A stretch of 7,084 nt of DNA from contig PFBU01000053.1 of assembly GCA_002773185.1 (NCBI GenBank), forward strand, positions 1-7,084, read 5' to 3'. Below the pieces are notes generated by a model, which was given only the letters and a program-made list of their open reading frames with translations, did no database searches and was not told the DNA's origin. Of this stretch, positions 1-5,755 are shown piece after piece. Source of the DNA: Candidatus Magasanikbacteria bacterium CG10_big_fil_rev_8_21_14_0_10_36_16 (GTDB lineage: Bacteria > Patescibacteriota > Patescibacteriia > Magasanikbacterales > UBA922). Positions within the stretch are counted from its first letter, which is position 1; every line of letters begins with the position of its first letter. A program made the translations under genes and the position numbers.

Positions 1-1513
1 AGGTTTTGGAGTTTTGGAATTCTTTATCTCATCTCATGGTACTAGAAAAGGTTTGTCAGATATGGCGCTTCGTACTGCTAACGCTGGCTATCTTACTCGT
101 CGTCTCGTGGACGTTGCTCAAGAAGTGGTAGTCAAAGAAGAAGATTGTGGCGATACTGTCGGAGAATTATTTACTCTAGAACAATCCACACAAATGGGAG
201 AAAAATTATCAGAACGTGTACTTGGTCGTTATGTTTTGGAAGATATAAAAAAAGGTAATAAAATAATTGTCAAAGTTGGTGGAGTAGTTGATGCTGAAGC
301 TGGACGTATTATTGAAAAAGAAGAAATAGACAATATTCACGTTCGTTCTATTTTACAATGTCAATTACCAAAAGGTGTGTGTACCAAATGTTATGGTTTT
401 GATTTGAGTAATCGTCTTCCTGTCAAAATTGGCACAGCAGTAGGTGTCATCGCCGCTCAATCTATTGGTGAACCTGGTACTCAGCTTACTATGCGTACTT
501 TCCATTTGGGTGGTGTGGCTGGTGGTGGGGATATTACTCAAGGTTTGCCTCGGGTAGAAGAATTGTTTGAAGCTCGTAATCCAAAACGTAAAGCTATCTT
601 GTCCGAAGTTGCTGGTAAAATTGAAATAGAAGATGCCGATGGTAAAATTATTACCAGCCCAACTGGTAGAAAAATATTTGAAGGACGTCGTGGACAAAAA
701 ATTGTCAAGGTACATCATGAAGGTACTGAAGAAATGGTTTTTGAAATAAACAAAGAAGATGATGTCAAAGTTGTTGATGGTCAAAAAATCAAAAAAGGAG
801 ATAAAATCGTTATTCGTGGTGGTTCGGGGGAAGAGTTAAAAGCTACTTATCCTGGTACTATCCGTGTTGATGGAGATAATCTAGTTCTTGTCTATGATGG
901 TAAAACTACCAAAGAATATGTTATCCCAATGGGTTATAAACTCTGGGTCAATGACAATGATCAAGTAGAAAAAGGTACTCAACTTACTGAAGGCGCTATT
1001 GATCTAAAAGAATTGTTTGAACTAAAAGGTCAAGACGCTGTGAAGAGGTATGTGTTGGCTGAAATTCAAGAAATCTACGCTTCTCAGGGTCAAAGATTGA
1101 ATGATAAACATATTGAAATTATCATCAAACAAATGTTTAGTCGTGTCTTCGTGGAAGATCCAGGTGAAACAGAATTACTTCCTGGTGAAATCGTTGAAAA
1201 AGCGCAACTTATCATCGCTAATAGACAAGCTAAAAAAGATGGTCTAAAGTTGTCCAAAGCTCGTGAGATGCTGATGGGTATTAGTAAGATTTCCCTTACC
1301 ACCCAAAGTTTCTTATCAGCTGCTTCTTTCCAAGAGACTTCTCGTGTTCTCGTAGCTGCCGCTATCACTGGTAAGATAGACTATTTAGAAGGTCTAAAAG
1401 AAAATGTAATTATCGGTCGTCTAATTTCAGCTGGTACTGGTGTATCTGGTATTCCAGAGTTGGACGAAAAACATGCTTCTGAAGCTGTCGTAGAAGAAGT
1501 CGTGGTTGAGTAG
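1..1513 (+). CDS. rpoC: DNA-directed RNA polymerase subunit beta-prime, C-terminal part (5' end outside window)
   Basis: This is the C-terminal third of the catalytic beta-prime subunit of RNA polymerase. The reading frame is open from base 2, so the TTG at base 14 is internal and not a start. Visible in order: the bridge-helix segment (FFISSHGTRKGL, then the LTRRLVDVAQ stretch); four cysteines of the second zinc site (codons at 146, 359, 380, 389); the trigger loop GEPGTQLTMRTFHLGG (467-514) and LPRVEELFEAR (545-577); and the conserved end with DKHIEIIIKQM, SFLSAASFQE and LKENVIIGRL. No large insertion splits the trigger loop, unlike E. coli SI3. The segment between LFEAR and the next conserved block (about 605-1000, some 130 residues) is roughly twice the E. 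coli length by my recollection and beta-rich. The gene ends in tandem TAG codons, with a terminator 16 bases later. Identity is very secure. Confidence 0.98.
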   Translation, partial: GFGVLEFFISSHGTRKGLSDMALRTANAGYLTRRLVDVAQEVVVKEEDCGDTVGELFTLEQSTQMGEKLSERVLGRYVLEDIKKGNKIIVKVGGVVDAEAGRIIEKEEIDNIHVRSILQCQLPKGVCTKCYGFDLSNRLPVKIGTAVGVIAAQSIGEPGTQLTMRTFHLGGVAGGGDITQGLPRVEELFEARNPKRKAILSEVAGKIEIEDADGKIITSPTGRKIFEGRRGQKIVKVHHEGTEEMVFEINKEDDVKVVDGQKIKKGDKIVIRGGSGEELKATYPGTIRVDGDNLVLVYDGKTTKEYVIPMGYKLWVNDNDQVEKGTQLTEGAIDLKELFELKGQDAVKRYVLAEIQEIYASQGQRLNDKHIEIIIKQMFSRVFVEDPGETELLPGEIVEKAQLIIANRQAKKDGLKLSKAREMLMGISKISLTTQSFLSAASFQETSRVLVAAAITGKIDYLEGLKENVIIGRLISAGTGVSGIPELDEKHASEAVVEEVVVE

Positions 1514-1528
1514 TAGTTTATATAAATT

Positions 1529-1559
1529 AAAAACTCCTCGTAAAAGCGGGGAGTTTTTT
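1529..1559. terminator. bidirectional intrinsic terminator between convergent rpoC and the exported-protein gene
   Basis: The stem pairs ACTCCTCG with CGGGGAGT (one T-G wobble) around the loop TAAAAG. It is extended by five A bases on the left pairing with the T run at 1554-1559. The A run on one side and T run on the other mean it can end transcripts from both directions. It lies 15 bases after the rpoC stop and 36 bases beyond the end of the minus-strand gene. Confidence 0.88.
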
Positions 1560-1595
1560 GTACCAATAAAACAGGGTAATAAATGGCACTAGTGT

Positions 1596-3245
1596 TTAAA
1601 GTGATTTATCAATGTTTATATTAGATACCTGAGTGTTTATTGTTCTTGGATCAAAGTCACTGGCAGAGTTTATGTCTTGTCCGATTGTGTAATTTATGAA
1701 CAAGAAATCAGGTATATCTTTTATTTTTATAGCCCAGTCACTACCATAGAGGCTTATAGCCACTTGTTCATTTTTTATGTGTCTTAAAATACCGCCTTTG
1801 TCTATAGCATAAACTTTTGGATCTGTAGTTATTTTGACTAGTTTGCTTGGATGATATGTTACATTTCCTCCTATCATAATATTTTCCATTTGTGTAGGTG
1901 AAATTGTTTTTACACTAGAAAAATTACTATACCAAGTTTTGAAGATATCTTCACTATAAAAAACATATCTTTTGTTATTATTACCAAGATAATATACAGC
2001 TGGGCTAGTAGATGATTTTATAAGGTTTCCAGGTAAGACTACGGTTTCAGTCTGTGTGGTATTATCATTTGTATTTGTTACTGGAGTAGTACTAGTAGCT
2101 TCTTCTCCTATACAAGTTAACTTTTTGCTTATTATTTTATTGTTTACTAACCAATAAGCATATTCTTGAGATATAGAACCTCTAGTTATGTTTGTGTCTC
2201 TATTAGATATAATACCATCTTTATTAATTTCACATGTTTTATCAGTGTTGGCATTGTAGAGAAAGTATTTGTTTTGTGTTGTGTCTCTCCAAAGTAGCAT
2301 ATTACCGCTTCTAATTTCTACAATTTTGTTATTTGCATGTGTTGTTTCGAGAATAGTTTTGGTTATTTGTCCTGTCTGTGCATCAAAACGGTAATAATTT
2401 GGCTCCATTGTCAATACGTCTGTTGATTTATCACCAATAGTATACCTGTTACTGTATTTGTTGTTCCAGAATTGGTAGTTGTCTGATAAACTTATGTGTT
2501 CTCTGATTATTGTAGTAGTTTTACTATCCAAATTAGTTATGCGGTAGCCAAATAACTGGTTAATACCACCTTGTGCCTCCCATGCTTTTGATAACAATTG
2601 TTTATCTCCCAATGCATAATATTCAAAATTAGTTACTTTATTAGGGTTGGTGTCTTCTCCGTCGTTTATTCTTTCTGAAGGAGAAGTCTTGAATAAAGCA
2701 AATTCAGGATTATAGAAATTGTATAGGTCTTCCACAGCATTTTCACCTGAAAAACCATCTACAGGAATTTGACTTTTTAGACCGTAACTCGTACCTGTAT
2801 TCAAATCATATTGTTTGTTATAATCTGCTCTACTACCAAGATTATATACAAAAAAATGGTTATTTATCATATTGAATATATCGACACCTTCTTTTTTTTC
2901 TAAGTCGCTAATTTGAGAAAAATCAATAAGTTTTTGTACAGTTTTATTACTAAAACTATATTTGTATAATGAGGAATTTAGACCATAAGGAACCCAGTAA
3001 ATTCCATCTGCCAAAACTGTAAGACCTGCAAAAGCATGATCACTATGTTGAGTACTTATTTTTGTATTTATGTTTGTGTTAATATCATGTATATAAACTT
3101 CGCCGTTCAGTGTATAGGCAGATACATTCTGATAGGAGTCCATTTGGTCATAACCGTCTGGGGACATTTCAGCGGTTACTTGTTTGCTACCATAGACTAA
3201 AGACAACAATGTGATACTACATACTATAATGATTTTTTTTATCAT
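1596..3245 (-). CDS. exported protein of unknown function with a two-repeat C-terminal domain
   Basis: A 549-residue protein I cannot name. It starts with a signal peptide: Lys-Lys at 3-4, a hydrophobic stretch at 5-18, and a likely signal peptidase I cut after Thr-Ala at 24-25. No lipobox, LPxTG motif or later membrane helix is seen, so secretion or surface attachment is inferred. Residues 26-380 have several short aromatic beta-strand segments (near 44-58, 81-106, 284-299, 327-340, 362-376), each roughly of the form strand, Asn/Asp turn, strand, which suggests a beta-propeller-like fold. A Thr/Asn-rich linker (381-403) follows. The C-terminal part has two related units about 61 residues apart: LIK...P.VYY...KRYVF...WYS (405-449) and LVK...P.VYA...LRHI...LYG (467-512). 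Similar units occur in Parcubacterial surface proteins as I recall. Only two cysteines remain after cleavage (338, 378), a possible disulfide. The gene stands alone, convergent with rpoC and divergent from yebC, with no Shine-Dalgarno motif. Confidence 0.85.
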   Translation of the reverse strand: MIKKIIIVCSITLLSLVYGSKQVTAEMSPDGYDQMDSYQNVSAYTLNGEVYIHDINTNINTKISTQHSDHAFAGLTVLADGIYWVPYGLNSSLYKYSFSNKTVQKLIDFSQISDLEKKEGVDIFNMINNHFFVYNLGSRADYNKQYDLNTGTSYGLKSQIPVDGFSGENAVEDLYNFYNPEFALFKTSPSERINDGEDTNPNKVTNFEYYALGDKQLLSKAWEAQGGINQLFGYRITNLDSKTTTIIREHISLSDNYQFWNNKYSNRYTIGDKSTDVLTMEPNYYRFDAQTGQITKTILETTHANNKIVEIRSGNMLLWRDTTQNKYFLYNANTDKTCEINKDGIISNRDTNITRGSISQEYAYWLVNNKIISKKLTCIGEEATSTTPVTNTNDNTTQTETVVLPGNLIKSSTSPAVYYLGNNNKRYVFYSEDIFKTWYSNFSSVKTISPTQMENIMIGGNVTYHPSKLVKITTDPKVYAIDKGGILRHIKNEQVAISLYGSDWAIKIKDIPDFLFINYTIGQDINSASDFDPRTINTQVSNINIDKSL

Positions 3246-3319
3246 AAGGGTATAAGTTTATTATAAATATGTTATGAATTCATATTTACATTAATAATGT
3301 ATAATGTGATTATTTTTTT

Positions 3320-3349
3320 ATTATACTACATTATGGATTATTTTGAAAA
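3320..3349 (-). promoter_or_regulatory. candidate promoter of the exported-protein gene
   Basis: On the minus strand a perfect TATAAT (3325 to 3320) sits 18 bases after TTTTCA (3349 to 3344), which matches the -35 consensus at four of six positions. Transcription would begin near 3313, giving a leader of about 67 bases. A second TATAAT (3265 to 3260) with no good -35 box lies nearer the start codon. In DNA this AT-rich such matches arise easily by chance. Confidence 0.25.
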
Positions 3350-3390
3350 TTTTGTACTGTTGCATAATTAAAGTTACATTCTGTGGATGC

Positions 3391-3419
3391 TTGATTTTCC
3401 CTTTAAAATATGCTAAATT
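3391..3419 (+). promoter_or_regulatory. candidate yebC promoter with extended -10
   Basis: TTGATT (3391-3396), a 17-base spacer, then TAAATT (3414-3419) directly preceded by TGC, an extended -10 element. Transcription would start near 3426, upstream of the truncated first copy of the yebC start, so the transcript would carry a leader of about 140 bases including the minigene and hairpin. An alternative -10 box, TATACT, overlaps at 3419-3424 and is repeated at 3532-3537 before the true yebC start. Confidence 0.4.
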
Positions 3420-3480
3420 ATACTTAAGTAAACATAAATTTTAAATATTAAAAAATATGTCTGGACACTCAAAATGGCAC
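3419..3480 (+). repeat. upstream copy of the duplicated yebC leader and first eight codons
   Basis: This 62-base segment is repeated at 3532-3591. The copies share, in order, TATACTT, AACATAAATTT and a perfect 24-base block that begins at the ATG and encodes MSGHSKWH. Between these blocks they differ in length (5 versus 10 bases, then 15 versus 8 bases). The coding block is identical including third codon positions, although this copy does not lead into yebC. The 24-base identity is certain; membership of the shorter upstream blocks in the same duplication is likely but less sure in AT-rich DNA. Confidence 0.85.
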
Positions 3481-3525
3481 CCCGCAGAACTTCCTTTCAG
3501 TCAGTTTGCGGGGCAGGCGTGGTAG
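3457..3525 (+). pseudogene. 22-codon minigene: truncated duplicate of the yebC start
   Basis: An ATG followed by the first eight codons of YebC (MSGHSKWH) reads in frame into the adjacent GC-rich hairpin and stops at TAG (3523-3525). The tail is PAELPFSQFAGQAW, which is not YebC. It is either a dead remnant left by repeat insertion or a short leader peptide translated ahead of yebC from the same transcript. No Shine-Dalgarno motif is present, as for the real genes here. It contains two single prolines but no consecutive prolines. The sequence alone cannot show whether it is translated. Confidence 0.6.
3480..3522 (+). repeat. GC-rich hairpin repeat in the yebC leader
   Basis: CCCCGCA (3480-3486) pairs perfectly with TGCGGGG (3507-3513). 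Inside it AACT (3488-3491) pairs with AGTT (3503-3506), with one bulged G. The hairpin is followed by CAGGCGTGG. No T run follows, so it is not an ordinary terminator. The hairpin-plus-CAGG layout recurs at 6787-6810, suggesting a dispersed intergenic repeat. It begins exactly where similarity to yebC ends. Confidence 0.75.
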
Positions 3526-3531
3526 TTTGGA

Positions 3532-3591
3532 TATACTTCAATTTAATCAACATAAATTTGTAATTTTATGTCTGGACACTCAAAATGGCAC
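3532..3591 (+). repeat. downstream copy of the duplicated yebC leader and first eight codons
   Basis: This is the functional partner of the repeat at 3419-3480. It carries TATACTT, AACATAAATTT and the 24-base coding block starting at the true yebC ATG (3568). The 111-base offset between the two ATG codons is filled mainly by the hairpin repeat and about 18 bases with no counterpart elsewhere in the window. Confidence 0.85.
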
Positions 3592-4296
3592 AATATACAG
3601 GGGAAAAAAGGTAAAGCTGATAAGGCTCGTAGTAATTTGTTTACCAAATTAGCCAAGACTATCACGGTCGCAGCTCAGCTTGGTGGTGGTGACATGGAAA
3701 TGAATTTCTCTTTACGTTTAGCAATTGACAAGGCAAAGACAGGTAACATGCCCAAAGACAATATTGAACGCGCCATCAAGCGTGGTACAGGTGAACTTGA
3801 AGGTGGAGTCCTGCAAGAAGTAATTTACGAAGGTTATGGACCTGGTGGAGTGGCTCTACTTATCAAAACAGTGACTGATAATATCAATCGTACTATTTCA
3901 GAGTTGAAAGGTATTTTCAACAAATTCAATGCCTCTTTTGGTGCCAAAGGTTCGGTTCAGTGGCAATTTGAAAATGTAACTGTAGTGCGTATTACTGCTG
4001 AAGAAAAATCCAAAATTAAAAATTGGGAAGAAACCCAACTTGAGTTGATGGATTTTGGAGTAAATGATATTATTGAAAGTGAAGAGGGTGTAGAGCTCAT
4101 TGGTGCCAAAGAAAAATTTCAATCCATTATGGAAGAAGTTGAAAAGTTGGGTGTAGGTGTAGAGACTTCTGGTCTTGAGTGGCTCCCCAAAGAAACTATT
4201 GAACTTTCTGCTGATAAATCTGAATCTCTTGAAAAACTTGTAGAAGCTTTGCATGATCTGGATGATATTGAGGATGTATATACTAACGAATCTTAG
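3568..4296 (+). CDS. yebC: YebC/TACO1-family protein
   Basis: A full-length 242-residue YebC/PmpR/TACO1 protein (E. coli YebC is about 246). Family hallmarks are present in order: the basic N-terminus GHSKWHNIQGKKGKADKARS (3-22); NMPKDNIERAIKRGTGE (60-76); the EGYGPGGVALLIKTVTDN stretch (88-105) followed by NRT; the FGAKGSVQWQFE block (124-135); and the acidic end DLDDIEDVYTN. Members were first described as DNA-binding regulators, while the mitochondrial homologue TACO1 and recent bacterial work point to relief of ribosome stalling, notably at proline stretches. Which role applies here cannot be read from sequence. The ATG at 3568 is chosen because the conserved N-terminus begins there; the identical start at 3457 is cut off by a stop. 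No Shine-Dalgarno motif precedes it, only a T-rich stretch. ruvC follows after 159 bases, a common neighbourhood for this family. Confidence 0.96.
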   Translation: MSGHSKWHNIQGKKGKADKARSNLFTKLAKTITVAAQLGGGDMEMNFSLRLAIDKAKTGNMPKDNIERAIKRGTGELEGGVLQEVIYEGYGPGGVALLIKTVTDNINRTISELKGIFNKFNASFGAKGSVQWQFENVTVVRITAEEKSKIKNWEETQLELMDFGVNDIIESEEGVELIGAKEKFQSIMEEVEKLGVGVETSGLEWLPKETIELSADKSESLEKLVEALHDLDDIEDVYTNES

Positions 4297-4297
4297 A

Positions 4298-4401
4298 AAA
4301 AATAAACAATATTCAAATTACAAATTCCAAATAATATACAAAATAAAAATTACAAAATTGTTTATTGTGTATTGTAATTTATTTGGAATTTGTTTATTTT
4401 T
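4298..4401. repeat. AT-rich palindromic element between yebC and ruvC
   Basis: The inner arms at 4320-4341 and 4372-4393 are inverted repeats of 22 bases with two mismatches; 15 bases are perfect (ACAAATTCCAAATAA against TTATTTGGAATTTGT). An outer pair, AAAAATAAAC (4298-4307) and GTTTATTTTT (4392-4401), extends the symmetry. The motif resembles CAAATTCCAAAT-type intergenic repeats that I recall from CPR genomes, so a small mobile or MITE-like repeat is plausible. It fills almost all of the yebC-ruvC gap and could form a long weak hairpin in the transcript. Confidence 0.7.
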
Positions 4402-4455
4402 ATTTGTATATTTTAAAACTTCTTTAACTAATATATCAGTTTAAAAATTTGTTTT

Positions 4456-4956
4456 ATGCAAAAAAAGAAAACAGAGAGAATATTAGGAATAGATCCTGGC
4501 TTCGGGCGTATTGGTTGGGGAGTGATTGAAAACAAAAAAGGCAAATGGGTTGGTGTGGCTTATGGTTGTATTGAAACTGACAAAAAAGCTGATTTTGTCA
4601 CAAGATTAGAAGAAATTAGTATTGATTTAACTGCTATAATAAAAAAATATAAACCAGAGTTTAGTGCTGTCGAAGAATTATTTTTTTACAAAAATGTCAC
4701 GACTGCTATCAAAGTTGGCCAAGCTCGGGGAGTGATTTTGCTCACACTAAAACAACAAAATGTCATAGTTTATGAATTTACACCTTTACAAGTCAAACAA
4801 AGTATCACCGGTTATGGACGAGCAGAAAAAGGTCAACTTCAACGTATGGTCAAGCTGATGCTTGGGGTGAAGAAACCAATCACCCCAGATGACGCTGCTG
4901 ATGCTTTGGCTGTAGCGCTGACTTGTAGTACAGGGTTGAGGATGTTGAAAATGTAA
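4456..4956 (+). CDS. ruvC: crossover junction endodeoxyribonuclease RuvC
   Basis: The Holliday-junction resolvase, 166 residues (E. coli 173). It works as a dimer that nicks two opposing strands of four-way junctions in recombination and fork repair, normally with RuvA and RuvB. The four catalytic acidic residues of the RNase H-like fold are visible: Asp13 in GIDPGFGRIGWG, Glu73 in AVEELFF, and Asp146 and Asp149 in PDDAADALAVAL. The Gly/Lys-rich segment ITGYGRAEKGQL (117-128) matches the DNA-contact region of the family. The start is placed six residues before the first beta strand; no Shine-Dalgarno motif is seen, only TTGTTTT before the ATG. It lies downstream of yebC in the same direction. 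ruvA and ruvB do not follow; the next gene is convergent and unrelated. Confidence 0.96.
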   Translation: MQKKKTERILGIDPGFGRIGWGVIENKKGKWVGVAYGCIETDKKADFVTRLEEISIDLTAIIKKYKPEFSAVEELFFYKNVTTAIKVGQARGVILLTLKQQNVIVYEFTPLQVKQSITGYGRAEKGQLQRMVKLMLGVKKPITPDDAADALAVALTCSTGLRMLKM

Positions 4957-4971
4957 AATTTTTTAGAAAAC

Positions 4972-5002
4972 AAAAAACACCAGTTCAAAGCTAGTGTTTT
5001 TT
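4972..5002. terminator. bidirectional intrinsic terminator between ruvC and the RDD gene
   Basis: AAAAAACAC (4972-4980) pairs perfectly with GTGTTTTTT (4994-5002). The stem continues inward as AG/CT after one C-A mismatch. The six A bases on the left and six T bases on the right let it serve both the plus-strand ruvC transcript (stop 16 bases before) and the minus-strand RDD gene (ends at 5015). Confidence 0.85.
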
Positions 5003-5014
5003 GATGTAAAAAAA

Positions 5015-5515
5015 TTATTTAGTTTTTATTACATAAGTCTTAGCCAACAAATCATGCCAGCCTTGTTTTTTTGGATTGAAAGCAACCCAGATGAAGCCAA
5101 TCATAAAAGGTATTGCACTAAGTATCATAGAGAAGTAGCGGATGAAAGTTTGGGCTACTGAAATATTTTTGTTTTGTTCATCAACAATCTTCAAACCAAG
5201 AACCATCTTACCTGGAGTGGCAGATTGCCAGATCCAAAAACCTGCAAAATAAGCTATGTTCAAGAGAAACGACCAACCTTGCATGCTATAGTTGGCAGAC
5301 ATATGGCCAAAAGAGTAATTGTAGCCGTTGACGTGTAAAATTTTGGATATTATACCAATTATTATACCATCTATGATTAAAGCCAAAAGTCTAATCCAAA
5401 ATCCGGCGTAATGTCTTTCTGTGGTTTTGACATCGGCTATCGGTGGATTTGCTACTATGGTTGACTCTAATGAAGGAACCTCTGTCTTTGTGCTTGTTGT
5501 TGGTTGACTTTCCAT
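5015..5515 (-). CDS. RDD-family membrane protein
   Basis: A 166-residue integral membrane protein of the RDD family. A Ser/Thr/Pro-rich, probably cytoplasmic tail (1-35) precedes three hydrophobic segments at about 38-60, 81-97 and 124-146. The family's defining residues are visible: Arg42 and Asp49 in the first segment (FWIRLLALIIDG) and Asp155 in QGWHDLLAKTYVIK. The ATPGKMVLGLKIVD motif (99-112) after the second segment is also typical. The RDD domain is found in many small membrane proteins; proposed transport roles exist for some members, but no substrate can be assigned here. It is a single-gene unit, convergent with ruvC and divergent from gap, with its own promoter candidate 43 bases upstream. 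The ATG at 5515 gives the usual short N-terminal tail. Confidence 0.9.
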   Translation of the reverse strand: MESQPTTSTKTEVPSLESTIVANPPIADVKTTERHYAGFWIRLLALIIDGIIIGIISKILHVNGYNYSFGHMSANYSMQGWSFLLNIAYFAGFWIWQSATPGKMVLGLKIVDEQNKNISVAQTFIRYFSMILSAIPFMIGFIWVAFNPKKQGWHDLLAKTYVIKTK

Positions 5516-5557
5516 ATTGGTTATATTTATAATTAAATATATGAATTATATAGTATT

Positions 5558-5587
5558 ATTTTAGCATTATTTGTCTATTTTTGGCAA
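5558..5587 (-). promoter_or_regulatory. promoter of the RDD-family gene
   Basis: On the minus strand TTGCCA (5587 to 5582, five of six matches to the -35 consensus) is followed after 18 bases by TAAAAT (5563 to 5558, five of six), with TGC directly before it as an extended -10. The start of transcription would be near 5551, leaving a 35-base leader. This is the best promoter match in the window. Confidence 0.55.
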
Positions 5588-5615
5588 TAGTGGTCTAGTA
5601 TTTATGTTTGAATTT

Positions 5616-5624
5616 TGGTAAAAT
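5616..5624 (+). promoter_or_regulatory. candidate extended -10 promoter of gap
   Basis: TGG followed directly by TAAAAT (5619-5624), an extended -10 element with no convincing -35 box. Transcription would begin near 5631 and the gap leader would be about 125 bases, holding two hairpins (5645-5666 and 5719-5736). The element resembles those proposed for the RDD gene and yebC. Confidence 0.35.
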
Positions 5625-5637
5625 GTAGATATTACAA

Positions 5638-5672
5638 ATTAACTCCCCCCTCTCACGAGAAGGGGGACGAGA
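5638..5672 (-). repeat. C/G-run palindromic repeat, copy 1 (gap leader)
   Basis: CCCCC (5645-5649) pairs with GGGGG (5662-5666). After one mismatch the stem continues as TCT/AGA around the loop CACG. Read on the minus strand it has TTCT, CCCCCT, AGGGG and AGTTA in order, the same layout as the two copies between gap and pgk. It lies just inside the proposed gap transcript. Confidence 0.65.
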
Positions 5673-5718
5673 AGATTCAATCCATTGTAGAATTTCTATA
5701 AGAAAGTTTTTTCTCAAA

Positions 5719-5736
5719 CCCGTAAGTTTTTGCGGG
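5719..5736 (+). promoter_or_regulatory. hairpin close to the gap start codon
   Basis: CCCGTAA (5719-5725) pairs with TTGCGGG (5730-5736), with one T-G wobble and a four-base loop GTTT. It ends 19 bases before the gap ATG. A hairpin this close to the start could affect ribosome access, or could be another intergenic repeat. No T run follows that would suit a terminator before a housekeeping gene. Confidence 0.45.
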
Positions 5737-5755
5737 ATAATCATGCCATATTTTT

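Larger units (their letters stand above)
3246..3567. other. 322-base divergent intergenic region between the exported-protein gene and yebC
   Basis: Very AT-rich. The left half (3246-3360) carries only AT-rich promoter-like boxes, with no credible coding sequence on either strand. The right half holds the candidate yebC promoter, a perfect 10-base palindrome (TACTTAAGTA, 3421-3430), the duplicated leader and start of yebC, a GC-rich hairpin and a 22-codon minigene, all listed separately. The GC-rich block at 3480-3522 stands out sharply from its surroundings. Confidence 0.8.

Noticed and set aside
14..16. TTG as the start of rpoC
   Set aside because: The frame is open upstream to base 2 and the preceding residues (GFGV) match the RpoC bridge-helix region, so the gene is cut by the window edge.
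365..784. 139-codon minus-strand frame inside rpoC
   Set aside because: It lies antisense to strongly conserved RpoC coding sequence, has no family resemblance, and is a frame shadow. The other antisense frames within rpoC, yebC and gap are rejected for the same reason.
3480..3513. Hairpin as an intrinsic terminator or attenuator before yebC
   Set aside because: No T run follows the stem, so standard termination is not supported. A regulatory role remains possible but is unproven.
4253..4444. 63-codon open frame overlapping the end of yebC
   Set aside because: It lies mostly in the palindromic AT-rich element. Its Lys/Ile/Asn/Tyr composition follows from the repeat, and it has no recognisable domain or start signal.
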